From Indibacter alkaliphilus LW1 (GTDB lineage: Bacteria > Bacteroidota > Bacteroidia > Cytophagales > Cyclobacteriaceae), in contig NZ_ALWO02000016.1 in assembly GCF_000295935.2 (NCBI RefSeq), forward strand, positions 1 to 59,051: a DNA stretch of 59,051 nucleotides. Reading direction: 5' to 3'. Numbering within the stretch: the stretch's first letter is position 1; each line of letters begins with the position of its first letter. Under the pieces are notes generated by a model. That model was not told the origin of the DNA. It was given only the letters and a program-made list of their open reading frames with translations, and did no database searches. Of this stretch, positions 8,441 through 16,501 are shown piece after piece. A program made the translations under genes and the position numbers.

Positions 8441-8832
8441 TCTCTTAACTTTTAGATTGGAGTTTATATGAACTGATGCAATCAAAAATTGCATTTAAAA
8501 GTACATTTTTGTTTTTTATAAATTCAGAAGATTATTGTTATTGAATTGTTAAAAAATAGATCGTCTTGGAATTTTATATGGAAAACCAAGCAAAAATCAA
8601 TAATTTATATTTTAGTAGATTTTTTTAAGTTTTGATTTTCAGGATGTTAGTAACTCAATCTTCTATGGAAAACCCTGATAAAAAGTAAACCAAAAAACCT
8701 GATTTATGGACAAATAGGATCTTTTGGTAAATCAAATATAAATGTATGGTTTTCTTGTAGCTGAACTTACCTTTTCCGCTTTATTCTATAGGAACAGGAA
8801 ATATAAAAATACACTTTACCTCATCTTAATAA
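8441..8832. other. AT-rich intergenic region upstream of the nuclease gene
   Basis: About 390 bp without a convincing gene. It holds the nuclease promoter region and 5' leader, including a small hairpin (8476-8494). The rest is AT-rich with no recognisable element. Confidence 0.6.
8476..8494 (-). promoter_or_regulatory. Leader hairpin before the nuclease gene
   Basis: ATGCAAT and ATTGCAT form a perfect 7-bp stem with a 5-nt loop, 36 bp upstream of the nuclease start. It could be an operator or an mRNA leader hairpin; no regulator is known. Confidence 0.35.
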
Positions 8833-8865
8833 ACAAAAAACCACTGCATATAAATACACAGTGGT
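8833..8865 (-). terminator. Terminator of the histone H1-like gene
   Basis: ACCACTG (8840-8846) pairs with CAGTGGT (8859-8865), 12-nt loop, followed in minus direction by six T. It begins about 35 bp after the stop of the histone-like gene. Confidence 0.75.
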
Positions 8866-8900
8866 CGAGTTTCTGTCAAGAATGCTTCAGTAAAAATTAA

Positions 8901-9080
8901 TTACTTGCTTGAGTTTTTGATCTCAGTAACTTCTTTTCTTATATCCTGAGCCATTTTCTTCAGGTTGTTCATGCCATTTCTTACTCTTGTTCCAGCGGCC
9001 TTATTACCTTGCTCATAAAATTTTTTGAAATCTGCTTCCAAAGCGGAAACTTGTGCTACTACTTCTTCAAATCTGCTCAT
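8901..9080 (-). CDS. Histone H1-like small DNA-associated protein (Hc1 family)
   Basis: 59-residue protein starting MSRFEEVVAQVSALEADFKK and ending EIKNSSK. The FEEVVAQ...EADFKKFY...GNKAAGTRVR pattern matches the short histone H1-like (Hc1-related) proteins found across Bacteroidota, which are small, lysine-rich, mostly helical and abundant. They are thought to bind DNA or associate with the nucleoid; direct evidence for this short form is limited. It has its own terminator on one side and a 247-bp intergenic region shared with the divergent phosphoesterase gene on the other, so it is monocistronic. No strong Shine-Dalgarno is seen, as usual in this phylum. Confidence 0.88.
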   Translation of the reverse strand: MSRFEEVVAQVSALEADFKKFYEQGNKAAGTRVRNGMNNLKKMAQDIRKEVTEIKNSSK

Positions 9081-9327
9081 AATTCAATCTGTTTTGGGTT
9101 AAATTAAAATAATACTATCAAGATATGTAGAATTGGCTATTACACGTGCTTAGGGGTATTTATTTTTTCGAAAAAAAATCAAATAAACGGGGTTTTGTTG
9201 CTTTTTGAACACATTTTCCGCTTTTATGGGGATTTTGGGAAAGGGGAATCTTAATGGAAGGTTAATTTGGGCTTAATACAATTGCAAAATCAAGGGGCTA
9301 ATTTTAGGTAAAATTAAAGATCCTGAA

Positions 9328-10890
9328 ATGAAAAAAATAACATTAAGCTTAACTGTATTTTGCCTGGCATTAAGCCTGCAGGCCCAGACTGTGACAGGCT
9401 TCGTTTTTGAAGACAAAAATCAGAATGGAAAAAAGGAAAGAAGAGAACCGGGTGTTCCGGGAGTTGCGGTTTCTAATGGAGAGGACGTTGTACTCACAGA
9501 TGAGAGCGGTAAATATGAGCTCCCTATTTCGGATGATGATGTAATATTTGTCATCAAGCCATCCGGTTTTGAAGTACCTGTAGATACCAACAATCTTCCG
9601 CAGTTTTTTTACATCCATAAGGAAAAAGGCTCTCCCACTACTTATCGATACCCTGGAGTAGCCCCTACAGGATCCTTACCTAAATCTGTGGATTTTGGGT
9701 TGATCCCAGGTGAATACCAATCCAAATTTACAGCTTTGGTATTTGGAGATCCACAACCCTATAATCTTGACCAACTATCCTATTTTGATAAAGGAGTGGT
9801 TTCAGAAGTTGAAGGGATTCAAGGAATTGATTTTGGAATTGCTTTAGGAGATATAGTTGGAGATGACCCGGATTTATTTCAACCATATGCCAAAGTAATC
9901 AGTAAAATTGGAGTTCCCTGGTATTCAGTAATGGGAAACCATGATATGAATTTTGATGCCAAAGAGGACAAATTATCAGATGAAAGTTTTACTGCCAATT
10001 TTGGTCCAGCGACTTATGCTTTCAATCATGGAGATGTCCATTTTATAGTATTGGAGAATATCCTATATCCTGACCCAAGGGAAAAATCGCAATATTGGGG
10101 AGGTTTCAGGGAAGATCAGCTCAAGTTTATTGAAAACAACCTAAAGACAGTTCCCAAGGATAAACTGATTGTATTGTTTATGCACATTCCTCTTTTTGAA
10201 GAAGGTGACAGTTTCAGGGATGCTGATCGGGAAAAGCTTTTTGAATTGCTTTCTGATTTCCCTCATACAGTATCTTTATCAGCGCACACACATTATATGA
10301 AGCAAGTGTTTTTTGGTGAAGAGGATGGGTATAATCAAGAAAAACCTCATCATCATTTCAATATAGGAACCCCATCAGGGGATTGGTACTCAGGTGAGAT
10401 GGATGAAAATGGAATACCTATGGCGACCATGAGAGATGGTTCCCCGAATGGTTATGTATTTCTTGACTTTGATGGGACTGATTATGTAGCCAGATACAAG
10501 CCAGCCCGAAGGAGTGAAGACTATCAAATTGAAGTATTTGCTCCTAAAGTTTTGAAAAAAGGTGTACGCACTTCCTCCGGGATTTTCGCCAATTTTTTCA
10601 CAGGAACCAAAGAAGACAAAGTGATGTACAGGATCAATGGCTCAGAATGGAAAGAAATGAACAACTTAGAAGATTATGATCCGGCTTACTTGGTCAATAT
10701 GTTCAGGTGGGATACAGCAGATGAGCCAATAGCTCACAGGAGGCCTTCCAATCCAGTGCGTACGGACCATCTTTGGAGAGCGGGTATTCCTTCGAATTTA
10801 GAAGCAGGAGAGCACACTGTAGAGATACAGGCAGAGGATATGTATGGGAACGTACATCAGGCCAGTAAAACTATTAAAGTGGTGGAGTGA
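9328..10890 (+). CDS. Secreted calcineurin-like metallophosphoesterase with N- and C-terminal accessory domains
   Basis: 520 residues with a signal peptide (MKKITLSLTVFCLALSLQAQ). Residues 21-125 are a SpaA/CarboxypepD-like beta domain typical of this family's N-terminus (EDKNQNGKKE, TDESGKY). The metallophosphoesterase core shows GDPQ (140-143), GDIVGDD (174-180), GNHD (203-206), His286 and AHTH (319-322), i.e. the complete two-metal site. A C-terminal beta domain of about 130 residues follows. It should hydrolyse phosphate mono- or diesters in the periplasm or outside the cell; the substrate is not evident. There is no sorting domain, unlike the nearby nuclease. It is a single gene on the plus strand. 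Confidence 0.9.
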   Translation: MKKITLSLTVFCLALSLQAQTVTGFVFEDKNQNGKKERREPGVPGVAVSNGEDVVLTDESGKYELPISDDDVIFVIKPSGFEVPVDTNNLPQFFYIHKEKGSPTTYRYPGVAPTGSLPKSVDFGLIPGEYQSKFTALVFGDPQPYNLDQLSYFDKGVVSEVEGIQGIDFGIALGDIVGDDPDLFQPYAKVISKIGVPWYSVMGNHDMNFDAKEDKLSDESFTANFGPATYAFNHGDVHFIVLENILYPDPREKSQYWGGFREDQLKFIENNLKTVPKDKLIVLFMHIPLFEEGDSFRDADREKLFELLSDFPHTVSLSAHTHYMKQVFFGEEDGYNQEKPHHHFNIGTPSGDWYSGEMDENGIPMATMRDGSPNGYVFLDFDGTDYVARYKPARRSEDYQIEVFAPKVLKKGVRTSSGIFANFFTGTKEDKVMYRINGSEWKEMNNLEDYDPAYLVNMFRWDTADEPIAHRRPSNPVRTDHLWRAGIPSNLEAGEHTVEIQAEDMYGNVHQASKTIKVVE

Positions 10891-11126
10891 TAATAATCTG
10901 TACCCTTGTCTTATTCCTGTTGTTGAGAGGGATTCTATTTTGAGGAGATATTCGGTGGATATTAAGTTGATATTAGGGTTTTGGTCCACGTGATTGCAGG
11001 AATTAAGATGATGTTGTCCTTGCTATGCGAAAGACTGCGGACAGTTTACCACCAGACTACAGTTATTGGAAGTTGTGGTTTTGCTTGAGGGTCTGCATGT
11101 AAGAGAGATTGTAAATGTATAAAAAT

Positions 11127-11158
11127 AAAAAAGCCGCTTATTTCTAAGCGGCTTTTTT
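11127..11158 (-). terminator. Terminator downstream of tRNA-Gln (bidirectional form)
   Basis: A 10-bp GC-containing stem (11131-11140 with 11145-11154, loop TTTC) is flanked by A-runs and T-runs on both sides, so it can work in either direction. In minus direction it comes directly after the tRNA 3' end. Confidence 0.9.
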
Positions 11159-11159
11159 G

Positions 11160-11232
11160 TTGACCGACCAGGGCTCGAACCTGGACTCTTCTGAACCAAA
11201 ATCAGACGTGTTGCCAGTTACACCATCGGTCA
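11160..11232 (-). tRNA. tRNA-Gln (anticodon TTG)
   Basis: The acceptor stem TGACCGA/TCGGTCA is a perfect 7 bp, the T-arm is CCAGG-TTCGAGC-CCTGG, and the anticodon stem TCTGA/TCAGA encloses TTTTGGT with anticodon TTG (reads CAA). The 3' CCA is not encoded; the discriminator is A. Confidence 0.95.
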
Positions 11233-11360
11233 ATTTTTGATTCTTATTTCCCTTTCTCTGAAAGGTGTCACAAATGTAGGTGGACTTTCTTTTTTATGCA
11301 AATTTGCCTCAAAAGTTTTTACCATAACCTTGCTAATACACTATAATTCAATCGAAAAAA

Positions 11361-12002
11361 TTAAGCCGGGGTCTGTAGAATAAACATAATTGCTATAAAA
11401 TGAAGGATTGTTCCAGCCAAAACGAAAAGATGCCAAATGGTATGGGCAAATCTCATTTGTGGTCTGGTGTAAAAAAGCGTGCCTAAAGTATAGCTTAACC
11501 CACCCGCTGCAATCAGGCTCAATGTGTTTATATCCAAATTTTGAAAGAGAGGCTTGATAAGTAAAATAGCCATCCACCCCATTCCCAGGTAAAGAATCAG
11601 TGATGCCTTTTTGAACCTGTGCGTAAAGAAAATTTTGAAGACTAATCCAAAAGCAGCCAGTCCCCAAATTATTCCAAAAAAAATCCAGCCCGTTTTACCT
11701 CCCACTGTCAATAGCAAAAAAGGAGTGTAGGTGCCTGCAATCAGTAAATATATACCAATGTGGTCAAAGGTACGTAGCCATGATTTTACTTTCTCCTGTT
11801 GTACCGAATGATATAAAGTGGAGAAAGTGTAAAGGAACAAAATGGATGCTCCAAAAATGGATGAACTGACGATTTCGATTGTGCTTCCATTGAGCATGGA
11901 AAATGTTACAAGCAAAGAAATGGCAACTATACTGAAAAGGATACCAAATCCATGGGTGATACTATTGGCAAATTCTTCCTGAAGAGATTGTTTTCTTTGC
12001 AT
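11361..12002 (-). CDS. Hemolysin III family membrane protein
   Basis: 213-residue, seven-helix integral membrane protein of the HlyIII/PAQR family. Family marks are EEFANSITHGFG near the N-terminus, LYHS with the conserved His, DHIGIYLLIAGTYTP in the middle and HTIWHLFVLAGTILHF near the end; the His, Asp and Ser residues form the proposed metal site of PAQR hydrolases. The cellular role of bacterial members is poorly known (membrane integrity or lipid metabolism proposed; haemolysis shown only for a few). The ATG at 12002 is chosen over a TTG two codons upstream. It is monocistronic, with the tRNA-Gln gene downstream on the same strand. Confidence 0.9.
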   Translation of the reverse strand: MQRKQSLQEEFANSITHGFGILFSIVAISLLVTFSMLNGSTIEIVSSSIFGASILFLYTFSTLYHSVQQEKVKSWLRTFDHIGIYLLIAGTYTPFLLLTVGGKTGWIFFGIIWGLAAFGLVFKIFFTHRFKKASLILYLGMGWMAILLIKPLFQNLDINTLSLIAAGGLSYTLGTLFYTRPQMRFAHTIWHLFVLAGTILHFIAIMFILQTPA

Positions 12003-12197
12003 ACTCAAGTTTGATTCGGTGAAAGTTAAGTAATTTCCAAATAAAAAATTATTTGAAAAAACGTAACGTAATCGATTGTTTGTTAATATTATGTTATTAA
12101 GTGTCTGATTGTTTTGTATTTATGGAAAATAATATCTTGTTTTGCTATCGAATTTGAAAAATCAGGAATTCAATTATTAAACCAAATAAATACTATC

Positions 12198-12446
12198 ATG
12201 TCTGTCAAAATTTCAGAAAAAACGATTGTTTCAACTCTAGAAAAACTTGAGAAATTAAAGTTGGATGAAAAGCTTCATGCTGAACTGTCTTGGTGCTGGA
12301 ACAGCTACCTGGCTGATCAAAATCCAGTAGGAGTAATCGAAAAGAGTAAGGTTGCCTTGGATCTGTTTAAAGCAAAAAGAAAAGAGAACAGCCGTGCTGT
12401 AGCAAAGAAACTTGTAGATGATTTGGAAAAAATCGCGATGAATTAA
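12198..12446 (+). CDS. Small conserved hypothetical protein, helical
   Basis: 82-residue protein, predicted almost entirely alpha-helical and lysine/glutamate-rich (EKLEKLKLDEK, KAKRKENSRAVAKKL). I do not recognise a characterised family, though short helical proteins of this sort recur in Bacteroidota. The ATG at 12198 is preferred over an upstream start at 12114 because the extra residues do not look like coding sequence and the upstream 85 bp are AT-rich and promoter-like. It is followed directly by a bidirectional terminator shared with rplI, so it is a single-gene unit. Confidence 0.75.
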   Translation: MSVKISEKTIVSTLEKLEKLKLDEKLHAELSWCWNSYLADQNPVGVIEKSKVALDLFKAKRKENSRAVAKKLVDDLEKIAMN

Positions 12447-12450
12447 AACG

Positions 12451-12482
12451 AAAAAAGGCTTTCAAATCGAAAGCCTTTTTTT
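12451..12482. terminator. Bidirectional terminator between the small hypothetical gene and rplI
   Basis: A 13-bp stem (12451-12463 with 12469-12481, 5-nt loop) has an A-run on its left side and a T-run on its right, giving termination for both convergent genes. Confidence 0.9.
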
Positions 12483-12499
12483 ATTTCTGTCAATTGCGC

Positions 12500-12943
12500 T
12501 TATTCAGCTACAACCACAAATTTTACGTTGCTCTTGACTTCTCTGTGAAGGTCAACTTCAGCTTCAAACTCACCGGCACCTGTTACTGGAGAGTTGATAG
12601 AAATTTTCTTTCTGTCGATTTCTATACCTTTCTCAGAAAGAGCATCAGAAATCTGAAGGGTGGTAACCTTACCGAAGATTTTTCCTGATTCACCAATCTT
12701 GGCTTTGATTTCCAAGGTCAATGCTTCAAGTTTTGAAGCAACTTCTTCAGCAGCAGTTTTGATTTTTTCTGCTTTGTGGGCAGCTTGCTTGATGTTTTCT
12801 TCAAGGATTTTCCTGTTGGAAGGCGTAGCCAATACAGCGAAGCCTTGAGGAATAAGGTAGTTTCTTCCATAACCTGGCTTTACGTCCACCATGTCATTTT
12901 TATACCCAAGTCCTTTTATATCTGTTTTTAGAATAACTTCCAT
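12500..12943 (-). CDS. rplI: 50S ribosomal protein L9
   Basis: 147 residues, normal L9 length. The N-terminal domain carries the diagnostic MEVILKTDIKGLG...GYGRNYLIPQGFA, followed by the long central helix rich in Lys/Glu/Ala and the C-terminal domain. It binds 23S rRNA near the L1 stalk. It is third in the rpsF-rpsR-rplI operon, 43 bp after rpsR, ending at a shared bidirectional terminator. Confidence 0.98.
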   Translation of the reverse strand: MEVILKTDIKGLGYKNDMVDVKPGYGRNYLIPQGFAVLATPSNRKILEENIKQAAHKAEKIKTAAEEVASKLEALTLEIKAKIGESGKIFGKVTTLQISDALSEKGIEIDRKKISINSPVTGAGEFEAEVDLHREVKSNVKFVVVAE

Positions 12944-12986
12944 TGTTGTACAATTTTTAAAATTTGAATGAATCGAATTTGATGGC

Positions 12987-13238
12987 TTATTTCAAACCGT
13001 CAGTTACGAAAGGCAATAATGCCAAGTGCCTTGCTTTTTTGATAGCATTAGCCACTTTTCTTTGGTATTTGGCAGAGTTGCCGGTCAGTCTTCTAGGAAG
13101 GATTTTTCCCTGCTCATTGACAAACTTCAAAAGGAAGTTAGGATCTTTGTAATCGATATATTTGATACCGTGTTTTTTGAATCTACAGTATTTCTTTCTG
13201 TTTTCAACTCTGTTGATTGGTTCGTTTCTTAATGTCAT
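12987..13238 (-). CDS. rpsR: 30S ribosomal protein S18
   Basis: 83 residues with the S18 core [17 protein letters not shown] and [32 protein letters not shown]. It contacts S6 on the 30S platform. The start overlaps the rpsF stop by four bases (ATGA), which suggests translational coupling. Confidence 0.98.
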   Translation of the reverse strand: MTLRNEPINRVENRKKYCRFKKHGIKYIDYKDPNFLLKFVNEQGKILPRRLTGNSAKYQRKVANAIKKARHLALLPFVTDGLK

Positions 13239-13606
13239 TTTGCTGGCTCCTCCTTAGCTTCAGTTTTTTTGTTAAATTCACCTTTTCTTCTTCTTTCAGC
13301 ATAGACAATAGCATGCTTGTCAAGTACTGTAGTCAAGAACCTCATGACTTTCTCGTCTCTTCTCAATTCAATTTCCAACTTTTTGATGGCAGTTGGCTCT
13401 GATTTGAATTCAACCAAAACGTAAAATCCGGTGCTTTTTTTCTGAATTGGGTAAGCCATTTTCTTAAGACCCCAATTTTCAACATTGATGATTTCTGCCC
13501 CCTCTGTTTTCAACAAGTCTACAAACTTGTCTACGGTATCCTTCATCTGAACTTCAGACAAAACGGGAGTAAGTATGAATACCGTTTCGTAATTTCTCTG
13601 GAACAT
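13235..13606 (-). CDS. rpsF: 30S ribosomal protein S6
   Basis: 123 residues starting [18 protein letters not shown], with [20 protein letters not shown] and the VMRFLTT strand of the S6 fold. A lysine/glutamate-rich tail ([11 protein letters not shown]) extends past the core, as in many homologues. First gene of the operon; its 5' region carries a good Bacteroidota -7 box. No ssb or priB homologue separates the genes, unlike Gammaproteobacteria and Firmicutes. Confidence 0.98.
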   Translation of the reverse strand: MFQRNYETVFILTPVLSEVQMKDTVDKFVDLLKTEGAEIINVENWGLKKMAYPIQKKSTGFYVLVEFKSEPTAIKKLEIELRRDEKVMRFLTTVLDKHAIVYAERRRKGEFNKKTEAKEEPAK

Positions 13607-13644
13607 AATTTATTTTGTTACTGTATTAAAATTTTAACAGACCG

Positions 13645-13676
13645 CAAAAGTAGAAGATTATTCGGTTTATTACAAG
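13645..13676 (-). promoter_or_regulatory. Promoter of the rpsF-rpsR-rplI operon
   Basis: On the minus strand TACTTTTG (13645-13652) exactly fits the TAnnTTTG -7 box, and CTTG at 13673-13676 gives a weak -33 at a spacing of about 20. The box lies about 40 bp before the rpsF start. Confidence 0.5.
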
Positions 13677-13688
13677 CTAAGATAAAAA

Positions 13689-13712
13689 AATAAGCCCGCT
13701 GAGGGGCTTATT
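13689..13712 (-). terminator. Terminator of the coiled-coil protein gene
   Basis: A 9-bp stem AATAAGCCC/GGGCTTATT (13689-13697 with 13704-13712) is followed by seven T in minus direction, two bases after the stop of the gene at 13715. Confidence 0.85.
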
Positions 13713-13714
13713 CT

Positions 13715-14632
13715 TTATTTCACTTCGAACGTCTTGGTTCCTATTTGATAACCATCTGCATATATCCGTACCTCATAGATACCTGAAGTGTATTTACTCC
13801 CTTTTTCGTAGTAATAGGTCAATAGGTGTTCCGAATTGTTGAAGAAGAGATCTTGATGGGCTGTGAAGAATTCCTCCCTTCCATCTAAAGTAAATGTACC
13901 GGAACCTTTGGCTACATCAAAAATTGGCTGATTGTTGGGTGCGATCACCTGAAGGTATATATCCCTGTGTCCTTCTGGTGCCACTTTATTGTCCGCAATG
14001 TTGAAAGACACTTTTAGTTTTTCAATTTGTCTATTTCTAAATCCATCTTCTCTTTCTCTTCCTCTGGAATTTACTGCGGCCACAACAATGTTTTCAGCTT
14101 TGAGCATTGCTGCAATATTGACTTTTTCCTGAAGTTCCTGTTGTTTTATATTGAGCTGGACCACTTCTTCTTCTATAGTGGCCTGTGAACTCTTTAAGTC
14201 TCTGTTTTCTGCATAGAGTTGTTGATTGACATCTCTTAATCTCAGGATTTCTTCATCTTTTTCCTGAAGAGTGGCTGAGAAGCTATTGATTCGTCTGTTC
14301 AAAGCAGCAATTTCCTCTGACGATCGCTTTCTGTCAGAATTTCGCTCTGCTATCAATTGGGATCTTATTTCCTCCAAAGACTCGATATCACCGCCAAGCT
14401 TTTCTATTTCCTGGATCCGAAGGTCAAGCTGGTAAGTCATGGAATCCAATCGCTTGTTGAGGTCGTTGTTTTCTTCTGATAGAATCAGAATCTCCTCAGA
14501 TTTTCTGGTTCTGTCCAAATAATCAGTGTAAAGCTTGATACCGCTGATAATTACCAAAATGATTAGAACAATAATGAGAATATTTTTGCCGTTATCGTTC
14601 TTTTTTGGTTGTGGATTGTAATTGTATTCCAT
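13715..14632 (-). CDS. Membrane-anchored coiled-coil protein of unknown function
   Basis: 305 residues. A short cytoplasmic N-terminus (Pro/Asn/Lys-rich) precedes one transmembrane helix at about 18-35 (ILIIVLIILVIISGIKLY). Residues about 45-175 form a long coiled coil (heptads with Glu, Leu, Arg). The last about 110 residues look like a beta domain (FTLDGREEFF, LLTYYYEKGSKY, SGIYEVRIYADGYQIGTKTFEVK). The layout suggests a periplasmic stalk with a terminal beta-sandwich; the function is unknown. It is divergent from the adjacent methyltransferase with only 35 bp between start codons, so their promoters must overlap each other or the coding regions. Confidence 0.7.
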   Translation of the reverse strand: MEYNYNPQPKKNDNGKNILIIVLIILVIISGIKLYTDYLDRTRKSEEILILSEENNDLNKRLDSMTYQLDLRIQEIEKLGGDIESLEEIRSQLIAERNSDRKRSSEEIAALNRRINSFSATLQEKDEEILRLRDVNQQLYAENRDLKSSQATIEEEVVQLNIKQQELQEKVNIAAMLKAENIVVAAVNSRGREREDGFRNRQIEKLKVSFNIADNKVAPEGHRDIYLQVIAPNNQPIFDVAKGSGTFTLDGREEFFTAHQDLFFNNSEHLLTYYYEKGSKYTSGIYEVRIYADGYQIGTKTFEVK

Positions 14633-14667
14633 AAGTTTAACAGCTTGTAAGATGAAATATAAAATTT

Positions 14668-15252
14668 ATGACAAAACGATTAGATGCTCAATACTGGACA
14701 GAACGCTACAAGGAAAACCAAACCGGTTGGGATGTAGGTTCTGCAACGACCCCAATTAAGCAATATTTAGACCAAATTTACCAAAAAGAAGTAAAGATAC
14801 TTATTCCCGGAGCTGGCAATGCTCATGAAGCAAAATATGCTTTTGAAAACGGTTTTCAAAATGTATATGTTCTTGATATTTCTGCACACCCACTGGAAAA
14901 ATTTCAAAAGAGCTGCTCAAGTTTTCCTGAAAAGCAACTTCTGCATAAAGATTTTTTTGAACATGAGGATAAATATGACCTTATTCTGGAGCAAACATTC
15001 TTTTGCGCTTTAGACCCTTCCTTAAGATCTGAATACGTGAAAAAAATGCATAGTCTTCTCAATCCAGGTGGTAAACTGGTAGGTGTCCTGTTTGGAGTGG
15101 AGTTCACGTATGATGGGCCTCCTTTTGGTGGAAAGAGAGAGGATTACCTGGATCTTTTTGGAGAAAAATTTTCAAAATTAAGCATTGAGCCTTGCTATAA
15201 CTCTATTGTTCCCAGACAAGGATCCGAGTTGTTTTTGATGGCAGAAAAGTAA
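14668..15252 (+). CDS. Class I SAM-dependent methyltransferase, thiopurine methyltransferase-like
   Basis: 194 residues. The N-terminal YWTERYKENQTGWDVG segment and the AdoMet motif ILIPGAGNAHEAKYAF...VYVLDIS fit the TPMT-type family (PF05724). The GKLVGVLFG strand and a C-terminal Rossmann half complete the fold. In bacteria such enzymes methylate thiol, selenium or halide substrates; the actual substrate is unknown. It runs plus between two minus genes, with 12 bp to the convergent neighbour's stop. Confidence 0.85.
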   Translation: MTKRLDAQYWTERYKENQTGWDVGSATTPIKQYLDQIYQKEVKILIPGAGNAHEAKYAFENGFQNVYVLDISAHPLEKFQKSCSSFPEKQLLHKDFFEHEDKYDLILEQTFFCALDPSLRSEYVKKMHSLLNPGGKLVGVLFGVEFTYDGPPFGGKREDYLDLFGEKFSKLSIEPCYNSIVPRQGSELFLMAEK

Positions 15253-15264
15253 AATCAGCAATAT

Positions 15265-16038
15265 TCAAATAGACAGGATACGGTTTTCCTTCTGCATCCC
15301 TTTTTTGAAAAGCAAAACACCACATTCATAAAAATCAATACTGAAGCTTACCTCCTTGAGAGAATTGATTTCTTCCCATGCCTTTTGCATGCCCCTGGAC
15401 CAATGAATGTCATCAATGACTAAGATACTGTCATCGTGCAGATGGGGGAGGAGCATTTCTACATATTTCAGTGTAGCTTCATAAGTGTGGGTAGCGTCCA
15501 AAAGAGCAAAATCTACTGGAATATGGGTTTTCAAATGGACAGGGAGGGTTTCGGAGATGTCTCCGCTTACAAAAGAAACATGGTCAAAGCAATTGATATT
15601 TTCTGCTTTTGAGACAAGACTAGGGGAACCTTCGAAACTGTACAGATTCCCTTCGGTGGCTTTTGCCAAGTACAAGGTGTTGATTCCAAGACAAGTTCCA
15701 AGCTCCAGGACATGGGCTGCTGGAGTTTGCCTGCATAGGAAATTGTAGATTGTAGAGAATTTACGGCCTGTAGTACTATACCTGTAAATATCAGAGGTTG
15801 TTCTATGGGCCGATTTGAGCTTTTTGGAACCGGCCCCAAAGTCTCTGATATTTATTTTTTCTTTATCCCCGGAGAGTAAAACTCTTTGCTCAGCGAAAGG
15901 GTCTGTTTGAGATAAGTTTCTTTGAAGGTCTTTCTTCAGGTCTGTGTAAAGTTTTGAGACAAAAGGAGCTTGAAGGGAGTATTGATCTTCCTGTTCCAGC
16001 CAGTATCTGATGTATGCAATTAAAGGGAAAAGGTCCAA
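15265..16038 (-). CDS. Class I SAM-dependent methyltransferase (O-methyltransferase-like)
   Basis: About 257 residues. The AdoMet-binding motif is VLELGTCLGINTLYLA, followed by the acidic strand LYSFEGS, a DFALLDATHTYEATLKY motif and ILVIDDIHWS, as in Methyltransf_24/O-methyltransferase proteins. Bacteroidota relatives begin with a short helix like AYIRYWL...APFV, which supports a TTG start at 16038 right beside the apaG stop; a longer TTG frame reaches 16062 and overlaps apaG by 23 bp. There is no ATG in the plausible range. It is translated from the apaG transcript; the substrate is unknown. Confidence 0.8.
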   Translation of the reverse strand: MDLFPLIAYIRYWLEQEDQYSLQAPFVSKLYTDLKKDLQRNLSQTDPFAEQRVLLSGDKEKINIRDFGAGSKKLKSAHRTTSDIYRYSTTGRKFSTIYNFLCRQTPAAHVLELGTCLGINTLYLAKATEGNLYSFEGSPSLVSKAENINCFDHVSFVSGDISETLPVHLKTHIPVDFALLDATHTYEATLKYVEMLLPHLHDDSILVIDDIHWSRGMQKAWEEINSLKEVSFSIDFYECGVLLFKKGMQKENRILSI

Positions 16039-16039
16039 A

Positions 16040-16426
16040 TCAATTGTCAAAAATATCTGCAATCAACTGGAATTCCGGAATCTGTACGTCAATAATTTTT
16101 CCGTCAAAAAGCTTTTCCATTCTATAGCAACCTTTCATTTTTCCTAAGCCGGACTTCAGGTTACAGCCTGAAACATATTCATGTTGGCCTCCCGGCTCTA
16201 AAATAGGCTGCTGGCCAACTACTCCATCACCCTCTACAACTTTAGTGGCATCTCCTGCATCGTGGATTTCCCACTTTCTTCTGAGTAATTGTATGGTGTG
16301 AGGACCGTTGTTTTCTATCTTTACCTTGTAGGTAAAAACATAATGGTGTTGGTGGGGGCTAGAAAACTCTGCCTGGTAAGTGGTTTCAACAGTAACCTTT
16401 ATACCTTCAGTAATGGCTGTAACCAT
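16040..16426 (-). CDS. apaG: ApaG domain protein
   Basis: 128 residues, the normal ApaG size and fold. Signatures include FTYKVKIENNGPHTIQLLRRKWEIHDA, VVGQQPILEPGG, EYVSGCNL and GCYRME. The family has an Ig-like beta fold; it was linked to cobalt/magnesium effects in enterobacteria but the biochemical role is unsettled. First of a two-gene unit with the downstream methyltransferase. The 75 bp to the divergent ung gene hold promoters for both. Confidence 0.95.
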   Translation of the reverse strand: MVTAITEGIKVTVETTYQAEFSSPHQHHYVFTYKVKIENNGPHTIQLLRRKWEIHDAGDATKVVEGDGVVGQQPILEPGGQHEYVSGCNLKSGLGKMKGCYRMEKLFDGKIIDVQIPEFQLIADIFDN

Positions 16427-16501
16427 ATTTCTTTTGGATTTTGCCTGATGAATCGTTAAAAATAAAATTTAAATCTTTAATTACAACGCATATTAAGTAA
16501 A

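Noticed and set aside
8441-8494. N-terminal 18-residue extension of the secreted nuclease
   Set aside because: The extension (starting MQFLIASVHINSN) would place the signal peptide 18 residues inside; the ATG at 8440 starts it directly.
10984-10992. CACGTG core at 10986 and others (9156, 32745, 48922, 50626) as possible parS sites for ParB
   Set aside because: The flanks do not match the GTTnCACGTGnAAC palindrome, so a parS role is not supported.
11336-11667. Second frame overlapping the hemolysin III gene (11341-11667, minus)
   Set aside because: It is a shadow of the hemolysin III reading frame; the family match is to the longer frame only.
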